Notes under the pieces: model-generated | The model's input: the letters and a program-made list of their open reading frames with translations, nothing else | Told to the model about the DNA's origin: nothing | The model's database searches: none | NCBI GenBank assembly: GCA_022711405.1 | Contig: JAKLFC010000015.1 | Coordinates: forward strand, 30,923-94,922 | Reading direction: 5' to 3' | DNA: 64,000 bases | Origin: Bacteroidota bacterium | GTDB taxonomy: Bacteria > Bacteroidota > Bacteroidia > Bacteroidales > JAGONC01 | In this document: positions 26,142 to 34,413 of the stretch, one piece after another | Position numbering within the stretch: the stretch's first letter is position 1 | Layout of the letters: each line of letters starts with the position of its first letter | Program-made: the position numbers and the translations under genes

Positions 26142-26176
26142 TGACACGGCATGACGAGCAAGGATTGAATAATCGT

Positions 26177-26184
26177 TACTTTTG
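26177..26184 (+). promoter_or_regulatory. -7 element (TACTTTTG) close to the cdaA start
   Basis: TACTTTTG matches TAnnTTTG and ends 9 nt before the cdaA ATG at 26194, leaving room for only a very short leader. No TTG is found 19 nt upstream. Confidence 0.5.
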
Positions 26185-26193
26185 CGCCTGAAA

Positions 26194-26991
26194 ATGGATT
26201 TGTTTCCCCACATACTCCTGAGTGGATTCTTCACGGTACGCCTGGTGGATCTGATCGATATCCTGCTGGTGACAATCCTGCTGTTTGCATTTTACCGTAT
26301 GGTCAAGGGCACAGCTGCCATCAACATTTTTTTCGGACTCCTTTCCGTTTACGTGATCTGGAAAGTGGTCACCGCCCTGGATATGGATCTGCTGGGCGAG
26401 ATCCTGGGTGCTTTCATCAGCGTGGGATTCATCGCCCTGATTGTGGTTTTCCAGCCGGAGATAAGGCGTTTCCTGCTGATCGTCGGGACTCCCCGTCTGC
26501 TCAGCGACCGCAAACACCTTTTTTCATGGTTGCTCCATGGCGATGGGAAAGGTAACCTGGATGTTGACAAAATCACCAAGGCCTGCATGGAGATGGGAAA
26601 TGAACGTACCGGTGCATTGATCGTATGTGCCAAATTGAATGAACTGCAGGCTTTTGCAGAGACAGGCGTCATGCTCGACGCCCTCATCTCGGAACCCCTG
26701 ATCCAAAATATTTTTTACCGTAACAATCCGCTGCACGACGGCGCTGTCATCATCCTGAAGAACAGGATAAAAGCTGCCCGGTGCGTGCTTCCCATCACCC
26801 GAAACAGGGATTTCCCAGCCGACTATGGGCTGCGTCACCGCGCTGCAGCAGGCATTACCGAAATATCGGACGCGGTGGCGATCATCGTATCAGAACAGAC
26901 AGGAGAGATTGCATTCAGCAAAAACGGAGAGATCATTACCAAGGTCACACCGGCTAACCTGAAAAATTTTCTGGAAGAAGAGTTCAACTGA
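26194..26991 (+). CDS. cdaA: Membrane diadenylate cyclase CdaA
   Basis: 265 aa from the ATG at 26194; the upstream TTG frame extension adds only four residues. Three membrane helices fill residues ~1-85 (LVDLIDILLVTILLFAFYRM and two more). The DisA_N catalytic domain follows with the DGA motif (Asp182, LHDGAVII) and the RHR motif (214-216, LRHRAAAGI), both needed to make cyclic di-AMP from two ATP. c-di-AMP controls osmotic balance and cell-wall homeostasis. The gene ends at 26991, and the convergent TPR lipoprotein stop begins at the next base. Confidence 0.95.
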   Translation: MDLFPHILLSGFFTVRLVDLIDILLVTILLFAFYRMVKGTAAINIFFGLLSVYVIWKVVTALDMDLLGEILGAFISVGFIALIVVFQPEIRRFLLIVGTPRLLSDRKHLFSWLLHGDGKGNLDVDKITKACMEMGNERTGALIVCAKLNELQAFAETGVMLDALISEPLIQNIFYRNNPLHDGAVIILKNRIKAARCVLPITRNRDFPADYGLRHRAAAGITEISDAVAIIVSEQTGEIAFSKNGEIITKVTPANLKNFLEEEFN

Positions 26992-27522
26992 TCACTGGAG
27001 GCTGTCGGCGCTGGCTGCCTGCTGGAATTGTTCCAGCAGTTCCTCGGGAGATTTTCCAAGGTTTTTCAACGAAAGCTCTGCATCATCGGCAAATTCATGT
27101 CCGGGATATTTCTGCAGGAACTCCCTGTACAGCATCTCCGCCTGGCCAAGCTGGTTCATCTGGTTTTCATTGATGAACGCTTTCAGGAACAAACAATGGG
27201 GTATCCTTTCATAATCAGGATAATCCTGCAGGATACGGTCGAAAACGGCAATGGCCTTTTTGGGATCCAGCAGGTTCATGGCCACATTGCCGGCATTGAA
27301 CAGGTACTCGGGAGCCTTCTTATCCCCGGGATACGCATCTGCATAGGCAATATAGGCATCCACCAGCTGGGCCGTTTTTTCGGTATTGATAGCCTGATCG
27401 GTCACCGAAAAGATCTCTTCTTCAAGATCCTTGATCTGCTTATCCAGCTTGCCCTTCTGTGAACAGGAGGTAGCCATCACGATAAGCACCATTATCAGTC
27501 CTGAAAATGCCAGTCGTTTCAT
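26992..27522 (-). CDS. TPR lipoprotein
   Basis: 176 aa. The lipobox MATSC puts the lipidated Cys at 20, after a hydrophobic signal. The mature part starts with a short coiled coil (KLDKQIKDLEEEIFSV) and then holds tetratricopeptide-like helices (APEYLFNAGNVAMNLLDPKKAI, GQAEMLYREFLQKYPGHEFA). The layout recalls the YbgF/BamD-like class of periplasmic scaffolds. It follows def and ruvX on the same strand, a grouping common in Bacteroidales. Function beyond protein-protein contact cannot be told. Confidence 0.88.
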   Translation of the reverse strand: MKRLAFSGLIMVLIVMATSCSQKGKLDKQIKDLEEEIFSVTDQAINTEKTAQLVDAYIAYADAYPGDKKAPEYLFNAGNVAMNLLDPKKAIAVFDRILQDYPDYERIPHCLFLKAFINENQMNQLGQAEMLYREFLQKYPGHEFADDAELSLKNLGKSPEELLEQFQQAASADSLQ

Positions 27523-27558
27523 GGAACGGAAATTTAATGGAATCTGTTTTTCATTGAA

Positions 27559-28137
27559 CTATCTGACAGCCATCGCTTTTTTCTGAAGGGGGAAGATCAT
27601 TTTGTAATCTGCATCAACAGCTCCCCTGGAGATATCATTCAGCTTCCTTTTCAGCAGCGTTTTCCTGAGCGAGTTGATCCGGTCAACGAACATGATCCCT
27701 TCCAGGTGATCGTATTCATGCTGGATGATGCGTGCCGCCACTCCTTCAAAGATCTCTTCATGCGGCTGGAAATGTTCGTCCACATAACGAATGCGGACCC
27801 TGGACTTACGTACCACGTCTTCCCTGATATCGGGAATGCTTAGGCACCCTTCATTGAATGTCCATTCACGGCCGGTTTCATCCAGGATAGATGGATTGAT
27901 GAACACCCTGATAAAATCTGCTACTTCGGGATAATCCTTTGCATACGGAGACGCATCGATGACGAACAGTCTTAGCGAGCGGTTGATCTGGGGTGCGGCC
28001 AGGCCCACACCGTTGGATTCCCGCATGGTAATGAACATGGATTCGATCAGTTCATCAAGACCGGGATACGTTGGGTCGATATCTGCAGCTTTCTGTCGTA
28101 ATGTAGGATGGCCGTAGGCAACAATAGGTAACATCAT
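27559..28137 (-). CDS. def: Peptide deformylase
   Basis: 192 aa. The three deformylase motifs are present: GVGLAAPQ at 43-50, EGCLS at 96-100 with the metal ligand Cys98, and HEYDH at 140-144 with metal ligands His140 and His144 plus the catalytic Glu141. It removes the formyl group from nascent protein N-termini. The start is ATG at 28137 within the ATGATG overlap with the ruvX stop; the second ATG at 28134 would shorten it by one residue. Confidence 0.97.
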   Translation of the reverse strand: MMLPIVAYGHPTLRQKAADIDPTYPGLDELIESMFITMRESNGVGLAAPQINRSLRLFVIDASPYAKDYPEVADFIRVFINPSILDETGREWTFNEGCLSIPDIREDVVRKSRVRIRYVDEHFQPHEEIFEGVAARIIQHEYDHLEGIMFVDRINSLRKTLLKRKLNDISRGAVDADYKMIFPLQKKAMAVR

Positions 28138-28571
28138 GGTTGAATGCGCTGTTGGATATTGTTTTTTGATTCCATATAAGACTGCAGGATGATGGTGGCA
28201 CTAACCTGATCGACGAGGGCTTTGTTTTGTCGGTCCTTTTTTTTCAGGCCTGCACTGACCATGGTCTGAAATGCAATCTTTGACGTGAACCTTTCATCTG
28301 TCCGTTCCACAGGGATGCCGGGAAATTTTTTTTCCAGTGTACGGATGAACGATTCAATGAATACAACAGATTCCGAGGGTGAATTGTTCATTTGACGGGG
28401 CAAACCGACCACAAAACGCTCCACCGCCTCACCTGACAGATAATCCGACAGGAACGCGATCGTTTCACTGGAAGGCACTGTGGCCAGACCGCTGGCGATG
28501 ATCTGAAGATCATCGGTCACGGCTAGTCCGGTCCTTTTTCTTCCATAATCGATCGCAAGTATTCGGGCCAT
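28134..28571 (-). CDS. ruvX: Putative Holliday junction resolvase RuvX/YqgF
   Basis: 145 aa RNase H-fold protein. The first acidic motif ILAIDYGRKRTGLAVTD is at residues 4-20. VERFVVGLPRQMNNSPSE is in the middle, and DERFTSKIAF with the late DQVSATIILQSYM supplies the remaining acidic residues. YqgF proteins take part in 16S rRNA 5'-end processing or recombination. It overlaps def by 4 bp. A TAATTTTG-type -7 element (minus strand, 28597-28604) lies just upstream. Confidence 0.93.
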   Translation of the reverse strand: MARILAIDYGRKRTGLAVTDDLQIIASGLATVPSSETIAFLSDYLSGEAVERFVVGLPRQMNNSPSESVVFIESFIRTLEKKFPGIPVERTDERFTSKIAFQTMVSAGLKKKDRQNKALVDQVSATIILQSYMESKNNIQQRIQP

Positions 28572-28646
28572 AGGTGCCAGGAAGGTTAACAGGCGGCAAA
28601 ATTAGCGAATTTTTACCAGCCAGGGGAAGGGTCCCTGTTAATTTAG

Positions 28647-28654
28647 TACATTTG
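28647..28654 (+). promoter_or_regulatory. -7 element (TACATTTG) close to the dapD start
   Basis: TACATTTG matches TAnnTTTG and ends 8 nt before the ATG at 28663 (14 before the next in-frame ATG at 28669). The -33 TTG is not seen at the usual spacing. Confidence 0.5.
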
Positions 28655-28662
28655 AAGAAAAA

Positions 28663-29505
28663 ATGAGGATGGACCGGTCACTGCAGGGGATCATCGAACG
28701 CATCTGGGAAAATCGTGACGAGCTTAAACAGGCTGACGCCACTAGGGCCGTCCGGGAAGTGATCGCATTGCTCGACCGCGGTGAGATCCGTGTGGCTGAG
28801 CCCGTGGTAAGTCAGGAAACAGGTGGGGTGGAATGGAGGGTGAACGAGTGGATCAAAAAGGCGGTAGTGCTGTATTTCCCATTGCAGGATATGGTTGTGA
28901 CCGAGGTCGGGCCATTTGAGTTTCATGATAAGATTGGATTGAAAAAAGGATATCAGGCTCTTGGAGTACGGGTCGTTCCCCATGCTATTGCACGCTATGG
29001 TGCGTTCCTGGCGCCTGGTGTCATCCTGATGCCTTCCTATGTCAATATAGGTACGTATGTGGATTCGGGTACCATGGTGGACACCTGGGCCACGGTCGGA
29101 TCCTGCGCCCAGATTGGCCGCAATGTACATCTGAGCGGCGGTGTGGGCATCGGAGGCGTACTGGAACCGGTGCAGGATGCCCCAGTGATCGTCGAAGACC
29201 ATTGCTTCATTGGCTCCAGGTGCATTTTGGTGGAGGGAGCAAGGATCGGAAAGGAAGCCGTGCTCGGAGCTAATGTGGTCATTACCCGCTCAACACGGAT
29301 CATTGATGTCACCGGAAATGATCCGGTGGAATGGAAGGGATATGTGCCTCCACGTTCCGTCGTTATTCCCGGTTCCTGCACAAAACAATTCCCGGCGGGT
29401 GATTACCAGGTCTCCTGCGCACTGATCATCGGTAAAAGGAAAGAATCAACCGATAGAAAAACCTCACTGAACGAAGCGCTAAGGGAGTTTAAGGTTCAGG
29501 TCTGA
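28663..29505 (+). CDS. dapD: Tetrahydrodipicolinate N-succinyltransferase
   Basis: 280 aa. The N-terminal ~100 residues are helical. The rest is a left-handed beta-helix of hexapeptide repeats (MPSYVNIGTYVDSGTMVDTW, then IGGVLEP and the ARIGKEAVLGANVVIT stretch). It trimerises in the cytoplasm and uses succinyl-CoA in the lysine/diaminopimelate pathway. Met codons at 28663 and 28669 are both possible starts. The presence of DapD implies the succinylase branch of DAP synthesis, while the window also encodes lysine breakdown (50967-53722). Confidence 0.95.
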   Translation: MRMDRSLQGIIERIWENRDELKQADATRAVREVIALLDRGEIRVAEPVVSQETGGVEWRVNEWIKKAVVLYFPLQDMVVTEVGPFEFHDKIGLKKGYQALGVRVVPHAIARYGAFLAPGVILMPSYVNIGTYVDSGTMVDTWATVGSCAQIGRNVHLSGGVGIGGVLEPVQDAPVIVEDHCFIGSRCILVEGARIGKEAVLGANVVITRSTRIIDVTGNDPVEWKGYVPPRSVVIPGSCTKQFPAGDYQVSCALIIGKRKESTDRKTSLNEALREFKVQV

Positions 29506-29513
29506 ATAAGCTG

Positions 29514-29553
29514 GTCATTCATGGTAATTTATTGTCATTCATAGCTACTCGTG
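29514..29553 (+). repeat. Degenerate 10-bp array before the GT9 gene
   Basis: Four degenerate 10-bp units (GTCATTCATG, GTAATTTATT, GTCATTCATA, GCTACTCGTG) fill the gap between dapD and the GT9 gene and run into its GTG start. They resemble the GTTATTNNTG units at 3278-3307 and 4231-4280. Confidence 0.6.
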
Positions 29554-30549
29554 GTGTCATTTTTAATCATACAGACGGCTTCGATTGGGGATGTCATCCT
29601 CACCACTCCGCTGATGGAAAGCCTTCATGCTGCTTTTCCGGAAGCGAAGATCGATCTTCTGGTGAAAAAAGGCCATGAGGTGTTGTTCGAGGGGCATCCG
29701 TTCCTGAGAAGGGTCATTCCGTGGGACAAATCCTCCCGCAAGTACCTTCGCCTGGTCGGACTGACACGCACGATCCGGTCCAGCAGGTATCAGCATGTGA
29801 TCAATATTCAGCGTTTCGGGTCCACGGGATGGATCACTGCATGTTCGGGCGCCAGGTTCAGATCCGGGTTCAATAAGAATCCGTTTTCCGTTTTTTTTAC
29901 CCATCGCCCCGCACACATCCTGTCTGCCGATGGCCATCCCGTGCATGAGGTGGACCGTAACCTTTCGCTTATTTCGTATCTTGAGATCAAATCCTTAAGG
30001 AAACCAAAGCTCTATCCTTCACTGTCAGACCAGGCAACAGTATCGGGATACAAGAAGGTTCCTTACCTTTGCATTGCGCCTGCTTCCCTGTGGTTTACCA
30101 AGCAATTTCCTGCAGAGAAATGGATCGGATTTCTGGATGCGGTGCCGAAAGACCTGATGGTGTACCTGACCGGATCTGCACAGGATGAATCCCTCTGTGA
30201 ATCTATTATGCATAGGACACGACATCGCAGCGTTATTAGCCTGGCCGGAAAACTGACCCTTCTTCAGACTGCAGCCCTGATGAAGGACGCGCGGATGAAC
30301 TTTGTGAACGATTCAGCTCCGCAGCACCTGGCCTCCGCTGTCGATGCCCCAGTGTCTGCCATCTTTTGTTCCACAGTGCCTTCCTTCGGTTTCGGTCCAT
30401 TATCGGAAAATTCTTCCGTCATTGAAACGGGCGAACCTCTGAAATGCAGGCCTTGTGGATTGCACGGGCATCATCGGTGCCCTGAAGAACATTTCCAGTG
30501 TGCATTGACCATTCAGATAAATCAACTTCTTGAGAGGATCCCGGGATGA
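29551..30549 (+). CDS. Glycosyltransferase family 9 (LPS heptosyltransferase-like)
   Basis: 332 aa with a GTG start (29551 or 29554; no ATG available). N-terminal motif FLIIQTASIGDVILTTPLME is the GT9 opening with the acceptor-side Asp. The C-terminal half has the nucleotide-sugar site SLAGKLTLLQTAALMKDARM and NDSAPQHLASAVDAP. It probably adds heptose or a similar sugar from a nucleotide donor to the lipid A core at the inner-membrane cytoplasmic face. It overlaps the Sua5-type gene by 4 bp. Confidence 0.92.
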   Translation: MVSFLIIQTASIGDVILTTPLMESLHAAFPEAKIDLLVKKGHEVLFEGHPFLRRVIPWDKSSRKYLRLVGLTRTIRSSRYQHVINIQRFGSTGWITACSGARFRSGFNKNPFSVFFTHRPAHILSADGHPVHEVDRNLSLISYLEIKSLRKPKLYPSLSDQATVSGYKKVPYLCIAPASLWFTKQFPAEKWIGFLDAVPKDLMVYLTGSAQDESLCESIMHRTRHRSVISLAGKLTLLQTAALMKDARMNFVNDSAPQHLASAVDAPVSAIFCSTVPSFGFGPLSENSSVIETGEPLKCRPCGLHGHHRCPEEHFQCALTIQINQLLERIPG

Positions 30550-31109
30550 AAGATGAGATCATTAGTGCGGCAAAAGTGCTCCAGACGGGTGGAACCATTC
30601 TTTATCCCACCGACACCATCTGGGGGATCGGATGTGACGCCACCAATTATAAAGCTGTGGAAAAGATCATCCAGCTGAAGAAAAGGACAGAACAGAAAAG
30701 TTTTATCATCCTGCTCGACCAACCAGAGAAACTGGAACTCTATGTGTCAAAAGTGCCTGATATCATCTGGGATCTGCTGCCCAGCGTGGAGGCACCCCTC
30801 ACTGTCGTTTATCCGGGCGCCAGAAACCTGGCCAGAAACGTTGTGGCAGCTGATCAGTCGATCGCTATCCGCATCGTAAAGGACCTGTTCTGCCAGAAAC
30901 TGATCAGTTACTTCGGCAAACCCATTGTCTCCACATCGGCCAACTTCTCCACCGAACCCCCGCCTCTGATCTTCAGCAACATTTCGAAAGAACTGGTCAG
31001 CAAGGTCGATTATGCCGTGAACTATAACAGGGATAAAATCAACTCCATGAAGGCCTCCATGATCATCAAGGTGAGGCAAGATGGCACGTACACAATCTTA
31101 AGAAATTGA
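30546..31109 (+). CDS. Sua5/YrdC-family L-threonylcarbamoyladenylate synthase
   Basis: 187 aa single YrdC domain (GGTILYPTDTIWGIGCDA, IIQLKKRTEQKSF, LTVVYPGARNLA, PIVSTSANFS). It lacks the extra Sua5 C-terminal domain, so it matches the short TsaC/YrdC type by length. The enzyme makes threonylcarbamoyl-AMP from threonine, bicarbonate and ATP, the donor for t6A at position 37 of ANN-decoding tRNAs. It is coupled to the GT9 gene through an ATGA-type overlap and followed by dnaN after 114 bp. Confidence 0.93.
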   Translation: MKDEIISAAKVLQTGGTILYPTDTIWGIGCDATNYKAVEKIIQLKKRTEQKSFIILLDQPEKLELYVSKVPDIIWDLLPSVEAPLTVVYPGARNLARNVVAADQSIAIRIVKDLFCQKLISYFGKPIVSTSANFSTEPPPLIFSNISKELVSKVDYAVNYNRDKINSMKASMIIKVRQDGTYTILRN

Positions 31110-31223
31110 TAATCAATGTATTAATTCAAATATCATCCGGTACTGCAAATATTTCGCTTTTAGACGTTTGATTCCGTTTTTTTAATATTTTTACAAAAAT
31201 TAACATTAAAACCACCTTGGATT

Positions 31224-32348
31224 ATGAAGTTCATCGTATCGAGCACATCCCTTTTAAGAAATCTTCAGGCAATCAGCGGAGTCCTGAATGCGGCAAATAC
31301 TCTTCCCATTCTGGATGATTTTCTTTTTCGCCTCCGGGAGGATCAATTGGAGATCACAGCTTCCGATCTGGAGACAACCATGACGGTCTCCATCCCGACA
31401 ACGAAGGCTGAAGAGCCGGGTGTTGTGGCAATCCCCGCCAAGATCCTCATTGATACCCTGAAGACGTTCAGCGATATGCCACTCACTTTTACCATCAATG
31501 ATGAAACCTTTGGAGTAGAGATCTCAACCGGTGAAGGAAAATATAAACTGACAGGTCATAACAGCGATGAATTTCCCAAGGTACCCGTGAAGGAGAATGT
31601 GACCACCCTTACCCTGGACTGTTCCACACTGGCAAAAGCCATCAACAAGACAGTGTTTGCTGCCGGCAGTGATGAATTACGGCCAGTCATGTCGGGAGTT
31701 TTCTGTCAGCTTTCACCGGGCGACCTGATCTTTGTGGCCACCGATGCGCACAAGCTGGTGCGCTACAGACGGCTGGATACCAAATCTGAAGAGACCGTTT
31801 CGTTCATCCTTCCCAAAAAGCCCCTAAACCAGCTGAAATCACTGCTGGTCAACAAGGAGTTCCAGGTGACGATCGATTACAATCAGACCAATGCCTTTTT
31901 CACGTTTGAGAACGTTCACCTGGTCTGCCGCCTGATCGAGGGAAAATATCCCAACTATGAGGCGGTCATTCCGCGTGACAATCCTAACGTACTGATGGTT
32001 GACAAAGCCCTGTTCCTTAACTCCATCAAGCGTATTGCCCTGTTTGCCAACCAATCCACACATCAGGTCAGGCTGAAGATCAGCGGCAAGGAGCTGGTGC
32101 TGTCGGCAGAGGATATTGATTTCTCCAATGAGGCAAAAGAGCGCCTCAGCTGCAGCTACCAGGGTGACTCCATGGAGATCGGATTCAATTCCAGGTTTTT
32201 GCAGGAGATGGTTGGAAACGTTGATACGGAACAGCTCCGGCTCGAAATGTCGGCTCCCAACCGCGCCGGACTTATCCTTCCTGTGGATGATGATAACAAA
32301 GTGGAGGAACTGCTGATGCTGGTCATGCCGGTGATGCTGAATCAGTAG
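31224..32348 (+). CDS. dnaN: DNA polymerase III beta sliding clamp
   Basis: 374 aa, full length. The clamp opening MKFIVSSTSLLRNLQAISG and the three-domain repeat are visible: FLFRLREDQLEITASDLETT, RPVMSGVFCQLSPGDLIFVA and NAFFTFENVHLVCRLIEGKY. It ends with LMLVMPVML. The ring holds polymerase III on DNA. dnaA is not next to it and the gap upstream has no DnaA boxes, so this is not an obvious origin. The 173-bp gap behind it contains heptamer and octamer arrays. Confidence 0.98.
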   Translation: MKFIVSSTSLLRNLQAISGVLNAANTLPILDDFLFRLREDQLEITASDLETTMTVSIPTTKAEEPGVVAIPAKILIDTLKTFSDMPLTFTINDETFGVEISTGEGKYKLTGHNSDEFPKVPVKENVTTLTLDCSTLAKAINKTVFAAGSDELRPVMSGVFCQLSPGDLIFVATDAHKLVRYRRLDTKSEETVSFILPKKPLNQLKSLLVNKEFQVTIDYNQTNAFFTFENVHLVCRLIEGKYPNYEAVIPRDNPNVLMVDKALFLNSIKRIALFANQSTHQVRLKISGKELVLSAEDIDFSNEAKERLSCSYQGDSMEIGFNSRFLQEMVGNVDTEQLRLEMSAPNRAGLILPVDDDNKVEELLMLVMPVMLNQ

Positions 32349-32424
32349 TCAGCAGCTTGTCCTGATGAGCCCCGGTTTTCATCGGGATAAACTGCGCGAA
32401 ATCAGGATCAGCAGTCAGCAGTAG
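32342..32424 (+). repeat. TCAGCAG heptamer array interrupted by a hairpin
   Basis: 7-bp units related to TCAGCAG occur at 32343-32356 (overlapping the dnaN stop) and at 32401-32424. Between them is a hairpin TCCTGAT ... ATCAGGA (32359-32365 with 32401-32407). The reverse-strand form of the same heptamer (TGACTGC) makes up the array at 46203-46251. Confidence 0.75.
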
Positions 32425-32470
32425 GCCGAAAATCCTTTATAGCAAAGGTACCACCCAAAAGGCTAAAAAC

Positions 32471-32497
32471 AGTTTAACAATTTAACAGTTTAACAAT
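32471..32497 (-). repeat. 8-bp TTAACAAT/TTAACAGT array upstream of pepD
   Basis: Read on the minus strand the units are ATTGTTAA / ACTGTTAA in tandem. They match, in inverted orientation, the array downstream of pepD at 33997-34027 and the one at 53729-53760. Confidence 0.8.
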
Positions 32498-32507
32498 AAA
32501 TATCAAT

Positions 32508-32513
32508 GGAGGT
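32508..32513 (+). promoter_or_regulatory. Shine-Dalgarno-like GGAGGT upstream of pepD
   Basis: A perfect GGAGGT lies 8 nt before the pepD ATG at 32522. Strong Shine-Dalgarno sites are unusual in Bacteroidota and I see none of this quality before the other genes here. Confidence 0.7.
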
Positions 32514-32521
32514 ATAATCTT

Positions 32522-33982
32522 ATGAGCAAAGAAATAATAGGTTTGGAACCAAAGAACGTATGGAAGCATTTTTATTCCCTGACGCAGATCCCGCGCCCTT
32601 CCAAGAAGGAGCACAAAGTCGTTCAGTTCATGGTGGAATTCGGAAGGGAGCTTGGATTGAAGACCACAGTGGATGAGGTGGGTAACGTGATCATCAAAAA
32701 GCCGGCCACACCCGGGATGGAGAACCGCAAGGGCGTGATCCTGCAGGGTCACCTGGATATGGTTCCGCAGAAACATACCCATATTGACCATGATTTTGAA
32801 AAGCACCCTATCCAGCCTCATATCCAGGGAGAATGGGTAGTGGCGCGCGGTACAACGCTGGGATCTGACAATGGCATGGGAGTGGCGGCCAGCATGGCAG
32901 CCCTGGAATCGAAGGACATTGCCCACGGTCCGCTGGAAGCGCTGTTCACCATTGATGAGGAAACCGGTATGACCGGCGCATTCGGACTGAAACCAGGCCT
33001 GCTGGACGGGGATATCCTGCTTAACCTTGATTCGGAGGATGAAGGGGAACTCTATGTGGGATGTGCGGGGGGAACGAACGCCAATATCCTGATGAAATAC
33101 AGGGAAGAAACAGTTCCGGCCGGTCGGGCAGCCTATACGTTGGTGGTCGGCGGACTGAAGGGTGGACACTCGGGCCTGGATATTCACCTGGGGAGAGGCA
33201 ATTCCAATAAGATCCTTTTCCGTTACCTCCTCCATTGCGAAAAACATCACCAGATGAGGCTGACCTCCATTGACGGCGGAAACCTGCGCAATGCCATTCC
33301 CCGGGACGCCAGTGCAGTTTTTACCATTCCTGTGAAAAACAGGAAGAAATTCGAGAAATGTGTCGGTGAATTTTACCGGACGGTGAAAGCCGAGCTTTCG
33401 GTCACTGAACCCGACCTTCTCATTAAGGCTGTTCCGGTTGACCTCCCATCCTATGTGATGGATAAGAGAACACAGACACGGCTCATCCGGGCGGTCTACG
33501 GCTGCCCGAACGGCGTTATCCGCATGAGCGACGCCATGCCCGGAGTGGTCGAAACCTCGAATAACCTCTCGACCATCAAATCAGCAAACGGCGAGATCGT
33601 GATCCAGTGCCTGATGAGAAGTTCTGTGGATACTGCGAAAGAAGACCTGGGATTTGCCATTGAAAGTGTCTTCAGACTGGCAGGCGCTAACGTGTGGTTT
33701 GATGGCAGTTACCCGGGGTGGAAGCCTAATCCCGATTCAGCCATCCTGAAGGAAATGCTGGAAGTATATAAAAATAAATTCGGAAAGGTTCCCGAGATCA
33801 AAGCAATCCACGCCGGGCTGGAATGCGGCATCCTGGGAGCAGCCTATCCCCATTGGGATATGATCTCCTTCGGCCCCACCATTCGCCACCCGCATTCTCC
33901 CGACGAAAAGGTCAATATCGCTTCGGTCGGGAAGTTTTGGGAATACCTGGTGGAGACATTGAAGAATATTCCGGTGAAATAG
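32522..33982 (+). CDS. pepD: Aminoacyl-histidine dipeptidase (M20 family, PepD-like)
   Basis: 486 aa, normal for PepD. Metal-binding motifs are present: QGHLDMVPQ, LGSDNGMGVA (bridging Asp), IDEETGMTGAF (catalytic Glu-Glu), LDSEDEGELYVG and the late TIRHPHSPDEKV (His ligand). The lid/dimerisation domain lies between (LKGGHSGLDIHLGRGN). It hydrolyses dipeptides such as carnosine-type X-His in the cytoplasm. The gene stands alone, flanked by inverted copies of one octamer array and preceded by an atypical Shine-Dalgarno site. Confidence 0.95.
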   Translation: MSKEIIGLEPKNVWKHFYSLTQIPRPSKKEHKVVQFMVEFGRELGLKTTVDEVGNVIIKKPATPGMENRKGVILQGHLDMVPQKHTHIDHDFEKHPIQPHIQGEWVVARGTTLGSDNGMGVAASMAALESKDIAHGPLEALFTIDEETGMTGAFGLKPGLLDGDILLNLDSEDEGELYVGCAGGTNANILMKYREETVPAGRAAYTLVVGGLKGGHSGLDIHLGRGNSNKILFRYLLHCEKHHQMRLTSIDGGNLRNAIPRDASAVFTIPVKNRKKFEKCVGEFYRTVKAELSVTEPDLLIKAVPVDLPSYVMDKRTQTRLIRAVYGCPNGVIRMSDAMPGVVETSNNLSTIKSANGEIVIQCLMRSSVDTAKEDLGFAIESVFRLAGANVWFDGSYPGWKPNPDSAILKEMLEVYKNKFGKVPEIKAIHAGLECGILGAAYPHWDMISFGPTIRHPHSPDEKVNIASVGKFWEYLVETLKNIPVK

Positions 33983-33996
33983 GAGTCTGTTATTCA

Positions 33997-34027
33997 ATTG
34001 TTAAACTGTCAAATTGTCAAATTGTTT
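33997..34027 (+). repeat. 8-bp ATTGTTAA/ATTGTCAA array downstream of pepD
   Basis: Units ATTGTTAA, ACTGTCAA, ATTGTCAA and a partial ATTGTTT run in tandem 14 bp after the pepD stop. They form the inverted counterpart of 32471-32497. Confidence 0.85.
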
Positions 34028-34072
34028 GAGGATTATGGAATTAGGGGTTGAAATGGAAATCGATAAAATATT

Positions 34073-34102
34073 TTGTCAGTTTAAAAAATCTTTCTACCTT
34101 TG
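34073..34102 (+). promoter_or_regulatory. Consensus promoter of rpmH
   Basis: TTG at 34073-34075 is followed after exactly 19 nt by TACCTTTG at 34095-34102, the full Bacteroidota -33/-7 consensus. The ATG of rpmH lies 23 nt beyond the -7 element. Confidence 0.85.
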
Positions 34103-34124
34103 CAGTCCCTAAAAAGTTAGCATC

Positions 34125-34283
34125 ATGTCAAAGAGAACATTTCAGCCATCACAGCGCAAGAGACGCAACAAACATGGTTTTATGGAACGCATGGCCACCG
34201 GCAATGGAAGAAAAGTACTGGCACGGCGCAGGGCAAAAGGCAGGAAAAAACTTACGGTTTCTGACGAACGGCTGGAAAAGTAA
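34125..34283 (+). CDS. rpmH: 50S ribosomal protein L34
   Basis: 52 aa, found by reading the sequence directly. It begins [19 protein letters not shown] and contains [20 protein letters not shown], which is diagnostic for L34. It is highly basic, with a short C-terminal extension ending DERLEK. It has its own full-consensus promoter upstream and a strong terminator 40 bp downstream, so it is a single-gene unit. It is not accompanied by rnpA or dnaA. Confidence 0.97.
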   Translation: MSKRTFQPSQRKRRNKHGFMERMATGNGRKVLARRRAKGRKKLTVSDERLEK

Positions 34284-34323
34284 CGGCCGGCATCAGTCAT
34301 TATTGATAGGTAGTAAACTTCAG

Positions 34324-34357
34324 GAGAGGCTGTCATACACTGACAGCCTCTCTTTTT
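34324..34357 (+). terminator. Rho-independent terminator of rpmH
   Basis: A perfect 12-bp stem (34324-34335 with 34341-34352, 5-nt loop) followed by five T residues lies 40 bp after the rpmH stop. It is the clearest terminator in the window. Confidence 0.93.
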
Positions 34358-34413
34358 ATATCAATTCCACATAAAAAGTTATAAATTCGCACCATTAATC
34401 ACATGTTCATCCT

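Noticed and set aside
28678..29202. 174-codon frame opposite dapD
   Set aside because: It is a shadow of the dapD reading frame with no promoter or family match.
31110..34125. Possible replication origin near dnaN and rpmH
   Set aside because: dnaN and rpmH often lie near oriC, but neither gap shows TTATCCACA-type boxes, dnaA is absent and the genes do not form the usual cluster.
34048..34374. 108-codon frame covering rpmH
   Set aside because: It is in another frame; the true gene is L34 at 34125-34283 with its own promoter and terminator.
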